DNA of 64,000 nucleotides from CAMFLJ01 sp965279255 (lineage in GTDB: Bacteria > Actinomycetota > Acidimicrobiia > Acidimicrobiales > Acidimicrobilacustridaceae). The notes under the pieces are model-generated. The model saw only the letters and a list, made by a program, of their open reading frames with translations, ran no database searches and had not been told where the DNA came from. The stretch spans positions 186,001-250,000 of the forward strand of contig OZ257146.1 in NCBI GenBank assembly GCA_965279255.1, written 5' to 3'. Below are positions 9,745-17,589 of this stretch, piece after piece. The first letter of the stretch is position 1. Each line of letters opens with the position of its first letter. A program made the position numbers and the translations under genes.

Positions 9745-12159
9745 TCACGAGTCGGCACCGGCGGGGACCCATCCGTCGGCGGTCCAGCGCCGCCAACCGC
9801 CGTCGTCATCGCGTGCGACGAGGTCCATCCACCCGTTGGCCACCAGCGTGCGGGTGCGGGGCGCGCCCTCGAGGGCGGCGTCGACCCGCTCGGGCGGCGC
9901 GTCGACCACGCACATCAGGCGGAGGGGCTCGTGCACCAGGCCCTCGGCGGCGACCGACTGCACGGGCAGGCCGAGGCGGAGGTCGCCCCCGGCGCCGGAC
10001 AGCACCCCGGCCACGCCCACCGGGTTGTGCAGCGCCTTGCTGCCCGAGCCGAAGGCCTCCGGCGCGGTGACGCTGAAGTGGTAGGCGGCGCTGATCCACT
10101 GGGTCACGAGCGCCGGGCCGGCGAGGATCCCGGCGAGGATCGAGCCGTCGGTGTCGGCGGCCCGGTCGTAGGAGTGGAGGAACGCCCGGCGGCCGAGCGT
10201 GAGCGACCGGGTCAGGCTCCGGTCGGCGATGACGAACGCCTGGTTGCCGGCGAGGCCCCATTCAGGGGTGGGCTCGGCCCAGTCCCACGCCCGGCGGCGA
10301 GCGGCACGGGCGGAGCCGGCGGGCGCACCCGGCAAGGCACCCGACCGCTCGGCGGCCACCGCATCGCCGGCCGCGGCCAGGTCGGCCGCGAGCTGCGCGA
10401 TGCCGGGCGCCGAGGCGACGTCGCCGACCAGCGTCACCTCGTCGGTCGTCGTGTCGTGACGGGCGGCCACGAAGGTCGTGCCGTCGGGGATCACGATCCC
10501 CCGATCGGCGAGGGCCGAGCGCACCTCGGCGTCGGAGAGAAGCGCCACCAGGGTGCGAGCGTTGTCGGTGCCGTCGCGGCCGCCGCACGCCCCACACCGC
10601 AGGGCGGCCTCGTAGGGGTTGGCCGTGGTGGTGCTGCCGTGGCCGCACAGCACGACCAGCGGCGCGAAGTGCCGGGTGAGGCCGATGGCCTTCAGCACCC
10701 CGGCGGCCAGGTCGGCCCGCTCGTCGACCGTGAGCCCGGCCAGGTCGATGGCCAGATCGTCGCCGAGGGTCGAGCCCCACCGGGCGAGCGGCCGGCCGGC
10801 CAGGGTGGGGGCGAACGTGCGCGCCGCGGCGACCGGGCCGGTCACCCAGCCCGCCGCCTCGGCGAACAGGTAGGGGGCGGCGACGCCCTTGGCGGCACGG
10901 CGTCCGGCGCCCGAGGCGCCGCTGGTGCGGCCCCGGCGGGCGCGGACGGACTCGCCGCCGATGGCCGACACGGGTGCCTCGCCCACCTCGATGGCGGGGG
11001 CGACGACGAGAGGGCAGCTGGCGTCGGCGGCGTGGCCGTCGAGCGGGCGCCAGGCCATCGGCAGCCCGAAGAAGCCGGCGACGCCGAGCGTCTCGTAGCC
11101 GCCGATGGCCTCGAGGTGGCGCCGCAGCGCCTCGCTGCGCACGTCGATGCAGCAGGCGATCTGCGCCGCCGGGGTGGGTGCCCGGCCGTCCCGGTGCTCG
11201 GGCCCTTCCGGCGGCGCCGGCAGGGCGGCGAGGAGCTTCCGCCGCGGCCCTGCTTCGAGGGCCTCCTGCCAGATGTGTCGTGGATCGATCGGGGTGGTGG
11301 CCGCACCCGGCGTCGGGCGGGGTGAGCCGCCGGCGGGGAGCAGCGCCATCGTGAGGCCGAGGCGCAGCGCCACCAGCTCGGTGACGGCCTCGGCCGGCGT
11401 CCGGGGGTAGCGACCGTGGCCGGCCTCCCAGGCCAGCCGGGCGGCCCACCCCGGCTGGGCGGTGACCTCGCCGAGCACCACGTCGGCGCTGTGCTCCGGG
11501 CTCACGCCGAGGCGCACCAACGCCTCCTGGACGGCGACGATCGGCTCGCCCTGCAACAGCTCGAGCCGGCGCCGGGCCTGGCGGGGGAGGCTGCGGTCGC
11601 GCACCGCGGCCGACCACCAGGCGGCATAGAGGCCCTGGCGCTGCACCGGCGCCTGGACCGTGGCGGCGGTGAGGCCGAGGGCGAGCCCGACCCACTGCCC
11701 GGCCCGGCGGTCGATCTCGGCCCGCACCGCGGTGCCGGCCTCGGCGTCCCACCACTCGGCTGGCGTCAGGGGGGTCCGGCTCGGGCGGTGGTCGTCGTCG
11801 ACCGTCGCCTCGAGCTCGGCGACGAGGCGTCCGAGATCGTGGGCAGGGACGCCGTGGGCCCGCATGGCCTCGAGCAGGTCCCGGGTGGTGATGCGGCCGT
11901 CGTGCCATGCGTGGCGGTAGGCGGATGCGGGGAGGTAGGCGTCGGCCCCGAAGATCCGGCCGGCCTCCCGGGCGGCGTCGGCGAAGGGCAGGTGGTCGAG
12001 CCCGGCCAGCGGGTTGACCGCAGCCAGCTCGGTGAGGGGTGGTGCCGGAGGCAGCACGGCGAGTGCCGCGTCGATGGCCGGCCCGAGGTCGAGGGCGGCG
12101 CCGGGCTCGGCGAGGCCGATCGCCGGCCCGGTGAGCGTGTCCTGCGAATCGGTGCTCAC
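9745..12159 (-). CDS. dabA: Inorganic carbon uptake subunit DabA (DUF2309)
   Basis: Carbonic-anhydrase-like subunit of the DAB inorganic carbon pump, which traps CO2 as bicarbonate with energy from the proton-coupled DabB. The 804-residue protein carries the beta-carbonic-anhydrase-like zinc site: Cys337 and Asp339 in CCIDVRSE, His507 in LCGHGS, Cys522 in RCGACGG. The spacing C-x-D and H-x14-C equals that of the Halothiobacillus DabA site. It is peripheral to the membrane in known systems. It overlaps dabB by 4 nt. The organism shows no autotrophy genes here, so a role in anaplerotic bicarbonate supply is as likely as CO2 fixation. Confidence 0.95.
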   Translation of the reverse strand: MSTDSQDTLTGPAIGLAEPGAALDLGPAIDAALAVLPPAPPLTELAAVNPLAGLDHLPFADAAREAGRIFGADAYLPASAYRHAWHDGRITTRDLLEAMRAHGVPAHDLGRLVAELEATVDDDHRPSRTPLTPAEWWDAEAGTAVRAEIDRRAGQWVGLALGLTAATVQAPVQRQGLYAAWWSAAVRDRSLPRQARRRLELLQGEPIVAVQEALVRLGVSPEHSADVVLGEVTAQPGWAARLAWEAGHGRYPRTPAEAVTELVALRLGLTMALLPAGGSPRPTPGAATTPIDPRHIWQEALEAGPRRKLLAALPAPPEGPEHRDGRAPTPAAQIACCIDVRSEALRRHLEAIGGYETLGVAGFFGLPMAWRPLDGHAADASCPLVVAPAIEVGEAPVSAIGGESVRARRGRTSGASGAGRRAAKGVAAPYLFAEAAGWVTGPVAAARTFAPTLAGRPLARWGSTLGDDLAIDLAGLTVDERADLAAGVLKAIGLTRHFAPLVVLCGHGSTTTANPYEAALRCGACGGRDGTDNARTLVALLSDAEVRSALADRGIVIPDGTTFVAARHDTTTDEVTLVGDVASAPGIAQLAADLAAAGDAVAAERSGALPGAPAGSARAARRRAWDWAEPTPEWGLAGNQAFVIADRSLTRSLTLGRRAFLHSYDRAADTDGSILAGILAGPALVTQWISAAYHFSVTAPEAFGSGSKALHNPVGVAGVLSGAGGDLRLGLPVQSVAAEGLVHEPLRLMCVVDAPPERVDAALEGAPRTRTLVANGWMDLVARDDDGGWRRWTADGWVPAGADS

Positions 12160-13664
12160 CGTCCACCTCCCTGGCCGCGGCGGGCGGTCATCGGCACGAG
12201 GGCCGGCCGGGGCGGTGAGGCGGTGGCGAGGGCGAAGCGGAACACGGCGTCCTCCAGGACGGGGGTGGGTGAGATGCGGGCGATGCGCCGGGCGGCGGCC
12301 GGTGCGGCGGCGGCCAGCGCCGCGATCACCAGGGCGGGCCAGCCGAGGCCGTCGAGGGCGGCCGCCCCGCCGAGGGCGGGCTCGATGTAGGTCTCGAGGC
12401 CGGCGAGGACGGCGACGTAGGCCGGCACCAGCACCGCGGCGGCGCCGAGGCCGACGGCGAGGCCGCGGGCGTCGGGCCGATGGGCGAACCAGCCGACCAG
12501 AGCGGCGGCTGCGGTCGCCACGGCGAACCCGGCCAGCACGGGGGAGGGGTCGTAGCCGGGGAGCAGGGCGACCGAGACCAGCAGCAGCGCGCCGGAGGTG
12601 GCGACGGCCAGGCCGCCGAGGGCGAGGCGGTGGCCGCGACCGAGGGTGGGGGCGTCGAGGGCGTGGGCCCGGCGACGAGCACCGACGACTCCGCCGACCC
12701 CGAGGAACGCCCCGGCCTTGTAGGCGGCATGACCCACCAGGTGGGCCACCGCGGCGATCGGTGCGGCGGCCGCGACCGTGAGGAGCAGGAACCCGGTCTG
12801 GGCCTGGGTCGAGCGGACGAGCACGCCCTTGGAGTCGGCGGTGACGCCCATGGCGCTGACCGAGCTCAGCATCGTCCAGGCCGCGATGGCGGCGACCACG
12901 AACCAGGTGGCCGGGAAGGCGTCGAGCACGCCGCCGGCCCGCAGCAGCAGCACGGCGCCGCCGTTCACCACGCCGGCGTGGAGCAGGGCGCTCACCGCGG
13001 TGGGGGCCGCCAGGGTGGCGGGCAGCCAGTCGCGGAAGGGGCTCTGGGCGCTGCGGGCCGCGACTGCGATCACCAGGCCGAGGGCGACGATCGCCCAGGG
13101 GAGGGTGGTGCCGACCGCGGCGGCGACCGCGCCGGGGGCCTGGAGGTCGAGGCCGGGGGCGGTGGTGGTGAGCGCCACCATGGCGGCGACGAGGGCGGCG
13201 TCGCCGACGAGGATCGAGCGGCGCAGGCCCCGTCCGCCGGGCCCGGCCGTGCCGACCAGCCGCACCAGCGCCAGCCCACCGAGGGCCCAGGCCAGGGCGA
13301 GGGCGAGGGGCGAGGCCGCCGTGGCCACCAGCAGGGAGGCGGCGATCAGCAGGCCCGACCAGACCAGGAAGCGGGGCCGGACCGGATCGAGGCGCAGCGA
13401 CCGGGCGGCGTGGGCCTGCACGACGAGGCCGATGCCGCTGACGAGCACGAGCAGCACCGCGGCCAGCCGGTCGACGCCCAGGGCGAGGCGCCAGGCGCTT
13501 CCGCCGAAGAGCGCCGCCTCGACCCGGTCGGTGCCGCTGACGGCGAGGGCACCGAAGGCCACGACTGAGGCGCCGAAGGCCACGGCCGTGAGCCCGACGG
13601 CCGTGCGCTCGCCTCGCGGGTGGGAGGGGGTGGGCGAACCGAGGAGATCACCGACGCTCAACAT
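12156..13664 (-). CDS. dabB: DabB, proton-conducting membrane subunit (NuoL/MrpA-like)
   Basis: A 502-residue integral membrane protein of the proton-conducting transporter family (Pfam Proton_antipo_M type) that powers DabA. About a dozen hydrophobic helices are visible, with the family stretch LLHAGVVNGGAVLLLRAGGVLD and HLVGHAAYKAGAFLGVGGVVGARRR; these carry the conserved His and Lys of the half-channel. The start is ATG 13664 (MLSVGDLLG), placed 7 nt after a TATTGT -10 box. An in-frame ATG at 13700 would put the start inside the -35 box and is rejected. It is the first gene of dabB-dabA and their only apparent promoter is upstream. Confidence 0.93.
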   Translation of the reverse strand: MLSVGDLLGSPTPSHPRGERTAVGLTAVAFGASVVAFGALAVSGTDRVEAALFGGSAWRLALGVDRLAAVLLVLVSGIGLVVQAHAARSLRLDPVRPRFLVWSGLLIAASLLVATAASPLALALAWALGGLALVRLVGTAGPGGRGLRRSILVGDAALVAAMVALTTTAPGLDLQAPGAVAAAVGTTLPWAIVALGLVIAVAARSAQSPFRDWLPATLAAPTAVSALLHAGVVNGGAVLLLRAGGVLDAFPATWFVVAAIAAWTMLSSVSAMGVTADSKGVLVRSTQAQTGFLLLTVAAAAPIAAVAHLVGHAAYKAGAFLGVGGVVGARRRAHALDAPTLGRGHRLALGGLAVATSGALLLVSVALLPGYDPSPVLAGFAVATAAAALVGWFAHRPDARGLAVGLGAAAVLVPAYVAVLAGLETYIEPALGGAAALDGLGWPALVIAALAAAAPAAARRIARISPTPVLEDAVFRFALATASPPRPALVPMTARRGQGGGR

Positions 13665-13700
13665 GCGAAACACAATACGTGTTTCGTGATTCGCATGCAA
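13665..13700 (-). promoter_or_regulatory. dabB promoter with embedded perfect inverted repeat
   Basis: On the minus strand a -35 TTGCAT (13700-13695) is followed after exactly 17 nt by a -10 TATTGT (13677-13672), and the dabB ATG comes 7 nt later, so the message should be leaderless. A perfect inverted repeat CGAAACAC (13666-13673), 5-nt spacer, GTGTTTCG (13679-13686) spans the -10 box. A protein bound there would block RNA polymerase, so repression is the natural mode. The nearby winged-helix gene is the best candidate regulator (inference). Confidence 0.78.
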
Positions 13701-13732
13701 CCCTTCAGGTGTTCAGGATCCTCGGCCAGTCG

Positions 13733-14476
13733 TCAGGAGCGCAGCGCCTCCGCCACCGCCAGGCCCGTGACCTGGTTGTTCAGGTACGGCTCGGGGTCGT
13801 GGGCTCGGTGGCCGTTGTCGACCAGGCGGTCCTCGACCCGGGGGCCGAAGCGCGTCGAGAGGCGGGCGTTCTCGGCCGCCTTGTCGCCGACGGCGGCCAC
13901 GTTGACCCATCGACGCACGTTCCCGGGCCACGCGCCGAGGCCGTCGACCGGGGCCGGCACGAGGCCGTTGAACACCATGTCGGTGCCGAGGGGTGAGCCG
14001 AGGGTGACGAACGTGTCGACGTTGCCGTCGAGGCCGTTGGCCAGGGCGCGGTAGGCCACGACCGTGCCGAGGGAGTGGGCGACCACCACCCGCGTCTCGT
14101 CGGTGATGACGGCCTCGAACCGGGCGCGGACCCGCTCGGTCAGGTCGGGCTCGGCGACCATGGTGGCGACCATGTCGACGGTGCGCTCGAACACGGCGGT
14201 GTTGGCGGCCATGTGGATGGTGGCGAGGAGGTCGTCGCCCATGTCGCCGAGCGACTTGGCGATGTCCGCCCGGGCCTGGGTGAGGGCGGGCGACTCGGCG
14301 GTCTCGGGGTCGCTGCGGAAGAGGTCGCCGTAGAAGCAGACGGTGACGTCCGCGTCGTCGATCTCCATCCCGTGGTGCCAGAGCCCGTCGCGCAGGGCCG
14401 GCAGCCAGCGGGACTTGAGCTCGTTGGGGCCCCACAGCTCGTTGAACGCCCCGTGGACCATCACGATCTTCGTCAT
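13733..14476 (-). CDS. Alpha/beta hydrolase (serine hydrolase/lipase-like)
   Basis: A 247-residue protein opening with VMVHGAF, the oxyanion-hole H-G motif of alpha/beta hydrolases, and holding the nucleophile elbow VVAHSLGTVVAYRAL (A-H-S-L-G). The catalytic His is probably in the C-terminal DNGHRAHDPEPYLNN stretch. The middle part is helical. It overlaps the upstream SRPBCC gene by 4 nt (ATGA), so the pair is one operon under the TetR operator at 14927. No signal peptide is seen; it should act in the cytosol. The substrate is not evident. Confidence 0.82.
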   Translation of the reverse strand: MTKIVMVHGAFNELWGPNELKSRWLPALRDGLWHHGMEIDDADVTVCFYGDLFRSDPETAESPALTQARADIAKSLGDMGDDLLATIHMAANTAVFERTVDMVATMVAEPDLTERVRARFEAVITDETRVVVAHSLGTVVAYRALANGLDGNVDTFVTLGSPLGTDMVFNGLVPAPVDGLGAWPGNVRRWVNVAAVGDKAAENARLSTRFGPRVEDRLVDNGHRAHDPEPYLNNQVTGLAVAEALRS

Positions 14477-14916
14477 GGGCGACAGCTTGCCGCCTCTGCA
14501 GCGGCCTTGAAGCCACGGTTCTCCCGCTCGATGGCGTCACCGATGCGGCGACCGACGAGGCGCCCGACCAGACGCGACCCGCGACCGGTGATGTCGAGGG
14601 TGAGCAGGTTCACGCACCCCCGGCCGTCGGGGCGGAGCTGGTGGCCGCCGGTCATGGTCACCGGGCCCACCTTCGTCCACCACTCGAAGGCGACGCCGGG
14701 CTCGAGGCGGCTCACCGTCCAGACCGCCGGCCGCTGGCCCGGTTGGGTGATGCGGGCCCGGCTGCCCACCGCGAGCGGGCCGTCGTCGAGGCGCTCGACC
14801 CTTGTCATGGTGGGGGTGAGCTCGGGCCACCGCTCGACGTCGACGGTGAGGGCCCAGACCTCGTCGACCTCGGCCTCGATGAGCAGCTCGCTTCGCTGGA
14901 ACGTGTGCGTGGTCAT
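14473..14916 (-). CDS. SRPBCC family protein (polyketide cyclase/START-like)
   Basis: A 147-residue single-domain protein of the SRPBCC helix-grip fold, which binds hydrophobic ligands. The start of the fold reads SELLIEAEVDEVWALTVDVE RWPELTP in pattern, with the typical SRI-A-x2-vWa and W-P-x-w turns, and a C-terminal helix GRRIGDAIERENRGFKAAAE. The ATG at 14916 is preferred because the ATG at 14928 lies within the operator arm. It is the first gene of a two-gene operon with a hydrolase, divergent from a TetR gene. Confidence 0.8.
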   Translation of the reverse strand: MTTHTFQRSELLIEAEVDEVWALTVDVERWPELTPTMTRVERLDDGPLAVGSRARITQPGQRPAVWTVSRLEPGVAFEWWTKVGPVTMTGGHQLRPDGRGCVNLLTLDITGRGSRLVGRLVGRRIGDAIERENRGFKAAAEAASCRP

Positions 14917-14925
14917 GGCACCGAC

Positions 14926-14953
14926 CATGTACCAAGTGGTACATTCCCGTCAA
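14926..14953. promoter_or_regulatory. TetR operator overlapping the SRPBCC-hydrolase promoter
   Basis: Perfect 8-bp arms ATGTACCA (14927-14934) and TGGTACAT (14937-14944) flank a 2-bp centre. On the minus strand the dyad fills the space between a -35 TTGACG (14953-14948) and a -10 TACATG (14931-14926), spacer 16. On the plus strand TACATT (14940-14945) may serve the TetR gene. This geometry fits a repressor that blocks both divergent promoters. Confidence 0.85.
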
Positions 14954-14968
14954 GAGGGTTTCCGAGGA

Positions 14969-15538
14969 ATGGAGCTGCCGTTGACCCCGGCCCGGGACGC
15001 ACTGCTCGACAAGGCCATGGGCCACGTCGCCACGCACGGCCTGAGCGACCTCAGCCTGCGCGAGCTGGCTGCCGCCATCGGCACCAGCCACCGGATGCTC
15101 ATCTACCACTTCGGCAGTCGGGAGGGCCTGGTCGCCGCCATCGTCGCCGCCATGGAGGCCCAGCAGCGCGAAGCCCTGGCCGCGCTCGCCGACGGGGCCA
15201 CCTCGCCCCGCGCCCTCATCGAGGCGCAGTGGGCCCAGCTCACCGACCCGGGCCTGCGCCCCTTCGTCGCCCTCTTCTTCGAGGTGCTGGCGATGGCCGT
15301 GCACCAGCGGCCCGGCACCGAGGGCTTCCTCGAGCAGCTCACCGACCCGTGGCTCGCCCTCGCCGCCGACCTGGCCGCCCGCATGGAGCTGGTCACCGAC
15401 GTCGACGAGCTCCGCCTCGGGGTCGCCGTGAGCCGGGGCCTGCTCATCGAGGTCCTGGCCACCGGCGAGGTCGACGGGCCCACCGCCTCGCTGCACCGGT
15501 TCCTCGACATGTGGGAGGCGGGTGCGCGGGTGGGGTGA
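14969..15538 (+). CDS. TetR family regulator
   Basis: A 189-residue regulator. The DNA-binding domain spans residues 5-55 (LLDKAMGHVATHGLSDLSLRELAAAIGTS with recognition helix HRMLIYHFGSREGLVAAI). The C-terminal ligand domain resembles the TetR_C group with conserved DPWLALAADLAARM. The start is ATG 14969 with a weak GAGG upstream. The frame is open for about 900 nt further upstream, but that overlaps the opposite-strand genes. It sits next to a perfect operator and should repress itself and the SRPBCC-hydrolase operon. Confidence 0.9.
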   Translation: MELPLTPARDALLDKAMGHVATHGLSDLSLRELAAAIGTSHRMLIYHFGSREGLVAAIVAAMEAQQREALAALADGATSPRALIEAQWAQLTDPGLRPFVALFFEVLAMAVHQRPGTEGFLEQLTDPWLALAADLAARMELVTDVDELRLGVAVSRGLLIEVLATGEVDGPTASLHRFLDMWEAGARVG

Positions 15539-15587
15539 CGTCCTGATAGGAAGTCACCAGACCGACGCTCTCGCAGGGGGATGAGCC

Positions 15588-17531
15588 GTGAGCCAGGATC
15601 GCAACCCACACGCCGGCGCGCCGTTCGACGACGACGATGCCGCCATCGCCGCCGCGCTCGAGGACGTCTGCGTCCCGGCCCTGCTCTGCTCGCTGGTGCA
15701 CATCACCGGCGATCCGTCATGGATCCGGGGCGACCTCCGTCCGGCGCACGCGGTGCTCAACGACTACCAGGGCGGCATGACGCCGGAGCAGCAGGCCGAG
15801 GCCCGCCGCCAGGCGCTGCCCGTCATCGCCGCGTACCGCGACGGTGGCTGCGAGCTGCCGCCGGCGCCGTCGGCCGAGCTGGCCGAGGAGATGATGTCGT
15901 TCCTCGCCTGCGCGCCGGTCGACCCGCGCGTGGTGCCGATGTTCCTCGAAGACCTCCACCTCGACGGAGCCGACAGCGGCGCCATCGAATGGGGCGACGA
16001 GGTGCCCGCCGAGGTCAGGGTCGATGCCCACACCGTCGTCATCGGCTGCGGCGAGGCCGGCCTGCTCACCGGCATCCGCCTGGCCCAGGCCGGCGTGCCG
16101 TTCACCATCATCGAGAAGAACGCCGGTCCCGGCGGCACGTGGTGGGACAACCGCTACCCGGGCGCCCGCGTCGACATCGGCAGCCACTTCTACTGCTACT
16201 CGTTCGAGCCGTCCGACCAGTGGACCGAGTACTTCGCCCAGCAGCCGGAGCTGAAGGAGTACTTCGCCCGGGTGCTCGACGACTACGACGTCCGGCCCCA
16301 CTGCCGCTTCGAGACCGAGGTCGTGGCTGCGGTGTACGACGAGGCCACCGCCCGGTGGGCGGTCACGATCAAGGGCGCCGACGGCACCGAGGAGGTGCTC
16401 GACGCCCGCTTCGTGGTGAGCGCGGTCGGTGCCCTCAACCAGCCCAAGATGCCCGACATCCCGGGCATGGACGACTTCGCCGGCCCCTCGTTCCACTCCG
16501 CCCGGTGGGACCCCGAGGTCGACTGGAAGGGCACGCGCTTCGCCCTCGTCGGCGCCGGCGCCAGCGGCTTCCAGATCGCCCCGACGATCGCCGACGACGT
16601 CGAGAGCCTCACCATCTTCCAGCGCACCGCGCAGTGGATGTTCCCCAATGCCGGCTACCACTCGAAGGTGCCGTCGGGCGAGCGCTGGGCGATGCGCCAC
16701 CTGCCCTTCTACGGCCGGTGGTTCCGCTTCCTGACCTTCTACCCGGCCTCGGGCCTCTCGATGGACCGCAACCGCATCGACCCCGAGTGGGACGACGGCG
16801 GCCGCTCCATCAGCGAGGGCAACGCCCAGACCCGCGAGCTGTTCGCCGGGTACATCGCGTCGCAGCTCCAGGACCGCCCCGACCTGCTCGAGGCGTCGAT
16901 CCCGCACTACCCGCCGTCGGCGAAGCGCATGCTGCAGGACAACGGCTCGTGGTTGGCGTGCCTCAAGAAGCCGAACGTCGAGCTCGTCCGCACCGGCATC
17001 GAGAAGATCGTCCCCGAGGGCATCGTCACCACCGACGGCGTGCTCCGCGAGGTCGACGTCATCTGCTACGCCACCGGCTTCCGTCACAACGACTTCCTGT
17101 GGCCTCTGCACATCGTCGGCAAGGGCGGGGTCACCCTGCGCGAGCAGTGGGGCGACGAGCCCACGGCCTACCTCGGCATCACCGTGCCGAACTTCCCGAA
17201 CCTGTTCTGCCTCTACGGCCCGGGCACCAACCTGGCCCACGGCGCCAGCCTGATCTTCCAGTCGGAGTGCCAGGTCAACTACGCCCTGAGCGCCATCCAC
17301 GAGGTGCTGGCCACCGGCCACAAGGCCATCGAGCCCAAGCGCGACGTGCACGACGCCTACGCCGAGACCTACCTCGACGAGATCATGCAGATGGTGTGGG
17401 CCCACCCGTCGGTGCAGCACTCCCACTTCAAGAACCCCGAGGGCAAGGTCTTCACCCTGTCGCCGTGGCCCATCCCCGTGTACTGGGAGTGGACCCGCGC
17501 CGTCGACCCGTCCGACTACGAGCTGGCCTGA
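15588..17531 (+). CDS. Baeyer-Villiger monooxygenase of the 4-hydroxyacetophenone monooxygenase type
   Basis: FAD- and NADPH-dependent enzyme that inserts oxygen next to a ketone to give an ester. The 647-residue protein has a ~145-residue N-terminal extension before the FAD-binding GCGEAG (153-158), as in HAPMO (about 640 residues), unlike cyclohexanone-type enzymes (~540). The BVMO fingerprint F-x-G-x3-H-x3-W-D is intact at 297-308 (FAGPSFHSARWD), followed by NADP-binding GAGASG (322-327). The typical GGTWWDNRYPGARVD is at 182-196. The start is GTG 15588 behind GCAGGGGG. A hydrolase and TetR gene lie nearby and an ester product could feed a hydrolase, but no direct link is shown. Confidence 0.93.
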   Translation: MSQDRNPHAGAPFDDDDAAIAAALEDVCVPALLCSLVHITGDPSWIRGDLRPAHAVLNDYQGGMTPEQQAEARRQALPVIAAYRDGGCELPPAPSAELAEEMMSFLACAPVDPRVVPMFLEDLHLDGADSGAIEWGDEVPAEVRVDAHTVVIGCGEAGLLTGIRLAQAGVPFTIIEKNAGPGGTWWDNRYPGARVDIGSHFYCYSFEPSDQWTEYFAQQPELKEYFARVLDDYDVRPHCRFETEVVAAVYDEATARWAVTIKGADGTEEVLDARFVVSAVGALNQPKMPDIPGMDDFAGPSFHSARWDPEVDWKGTRFALVGAGASGFQIAPTIADDVESLTIFQRTAQWMFPNAGYHSKVPSGERWAMRHLPFYGRWFRFLTFYPASGLSMDRNRIDPEWDDGGRSISEGNAQTRELFAGYIASQLQDRPDLLEASIPHYPPSAKRMLQDNGSWLACLKKPNVELVRTGIEKIVPEGIVTTDGVLREVDVICYATGFRHNDFLWPLHIVGKGGVTLREQWGDEPTAYLGITVPNFPNLFCLYGPGTNLAHGASLIFQSECQVNYALSAIHEVLATGHKAIEPKRDVHDAYAETYLDEIMQMVWAHPSVQHSHFKNPEGKVFTLSPWPIPVYWEWTRAVDPSDYELA

Positions 17532-17589
17532 CCAGGGTGTGCCGGCGGGCGACCGCCGGCGCGACCATGGCGTCGTGGCGGACCCTCCC

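Noticed and set aside
13698..13700. Upstream ATG as start of dabB.
   Set aside because: It lies in the -35 box of a good promoter and would add 12 residues without family support.
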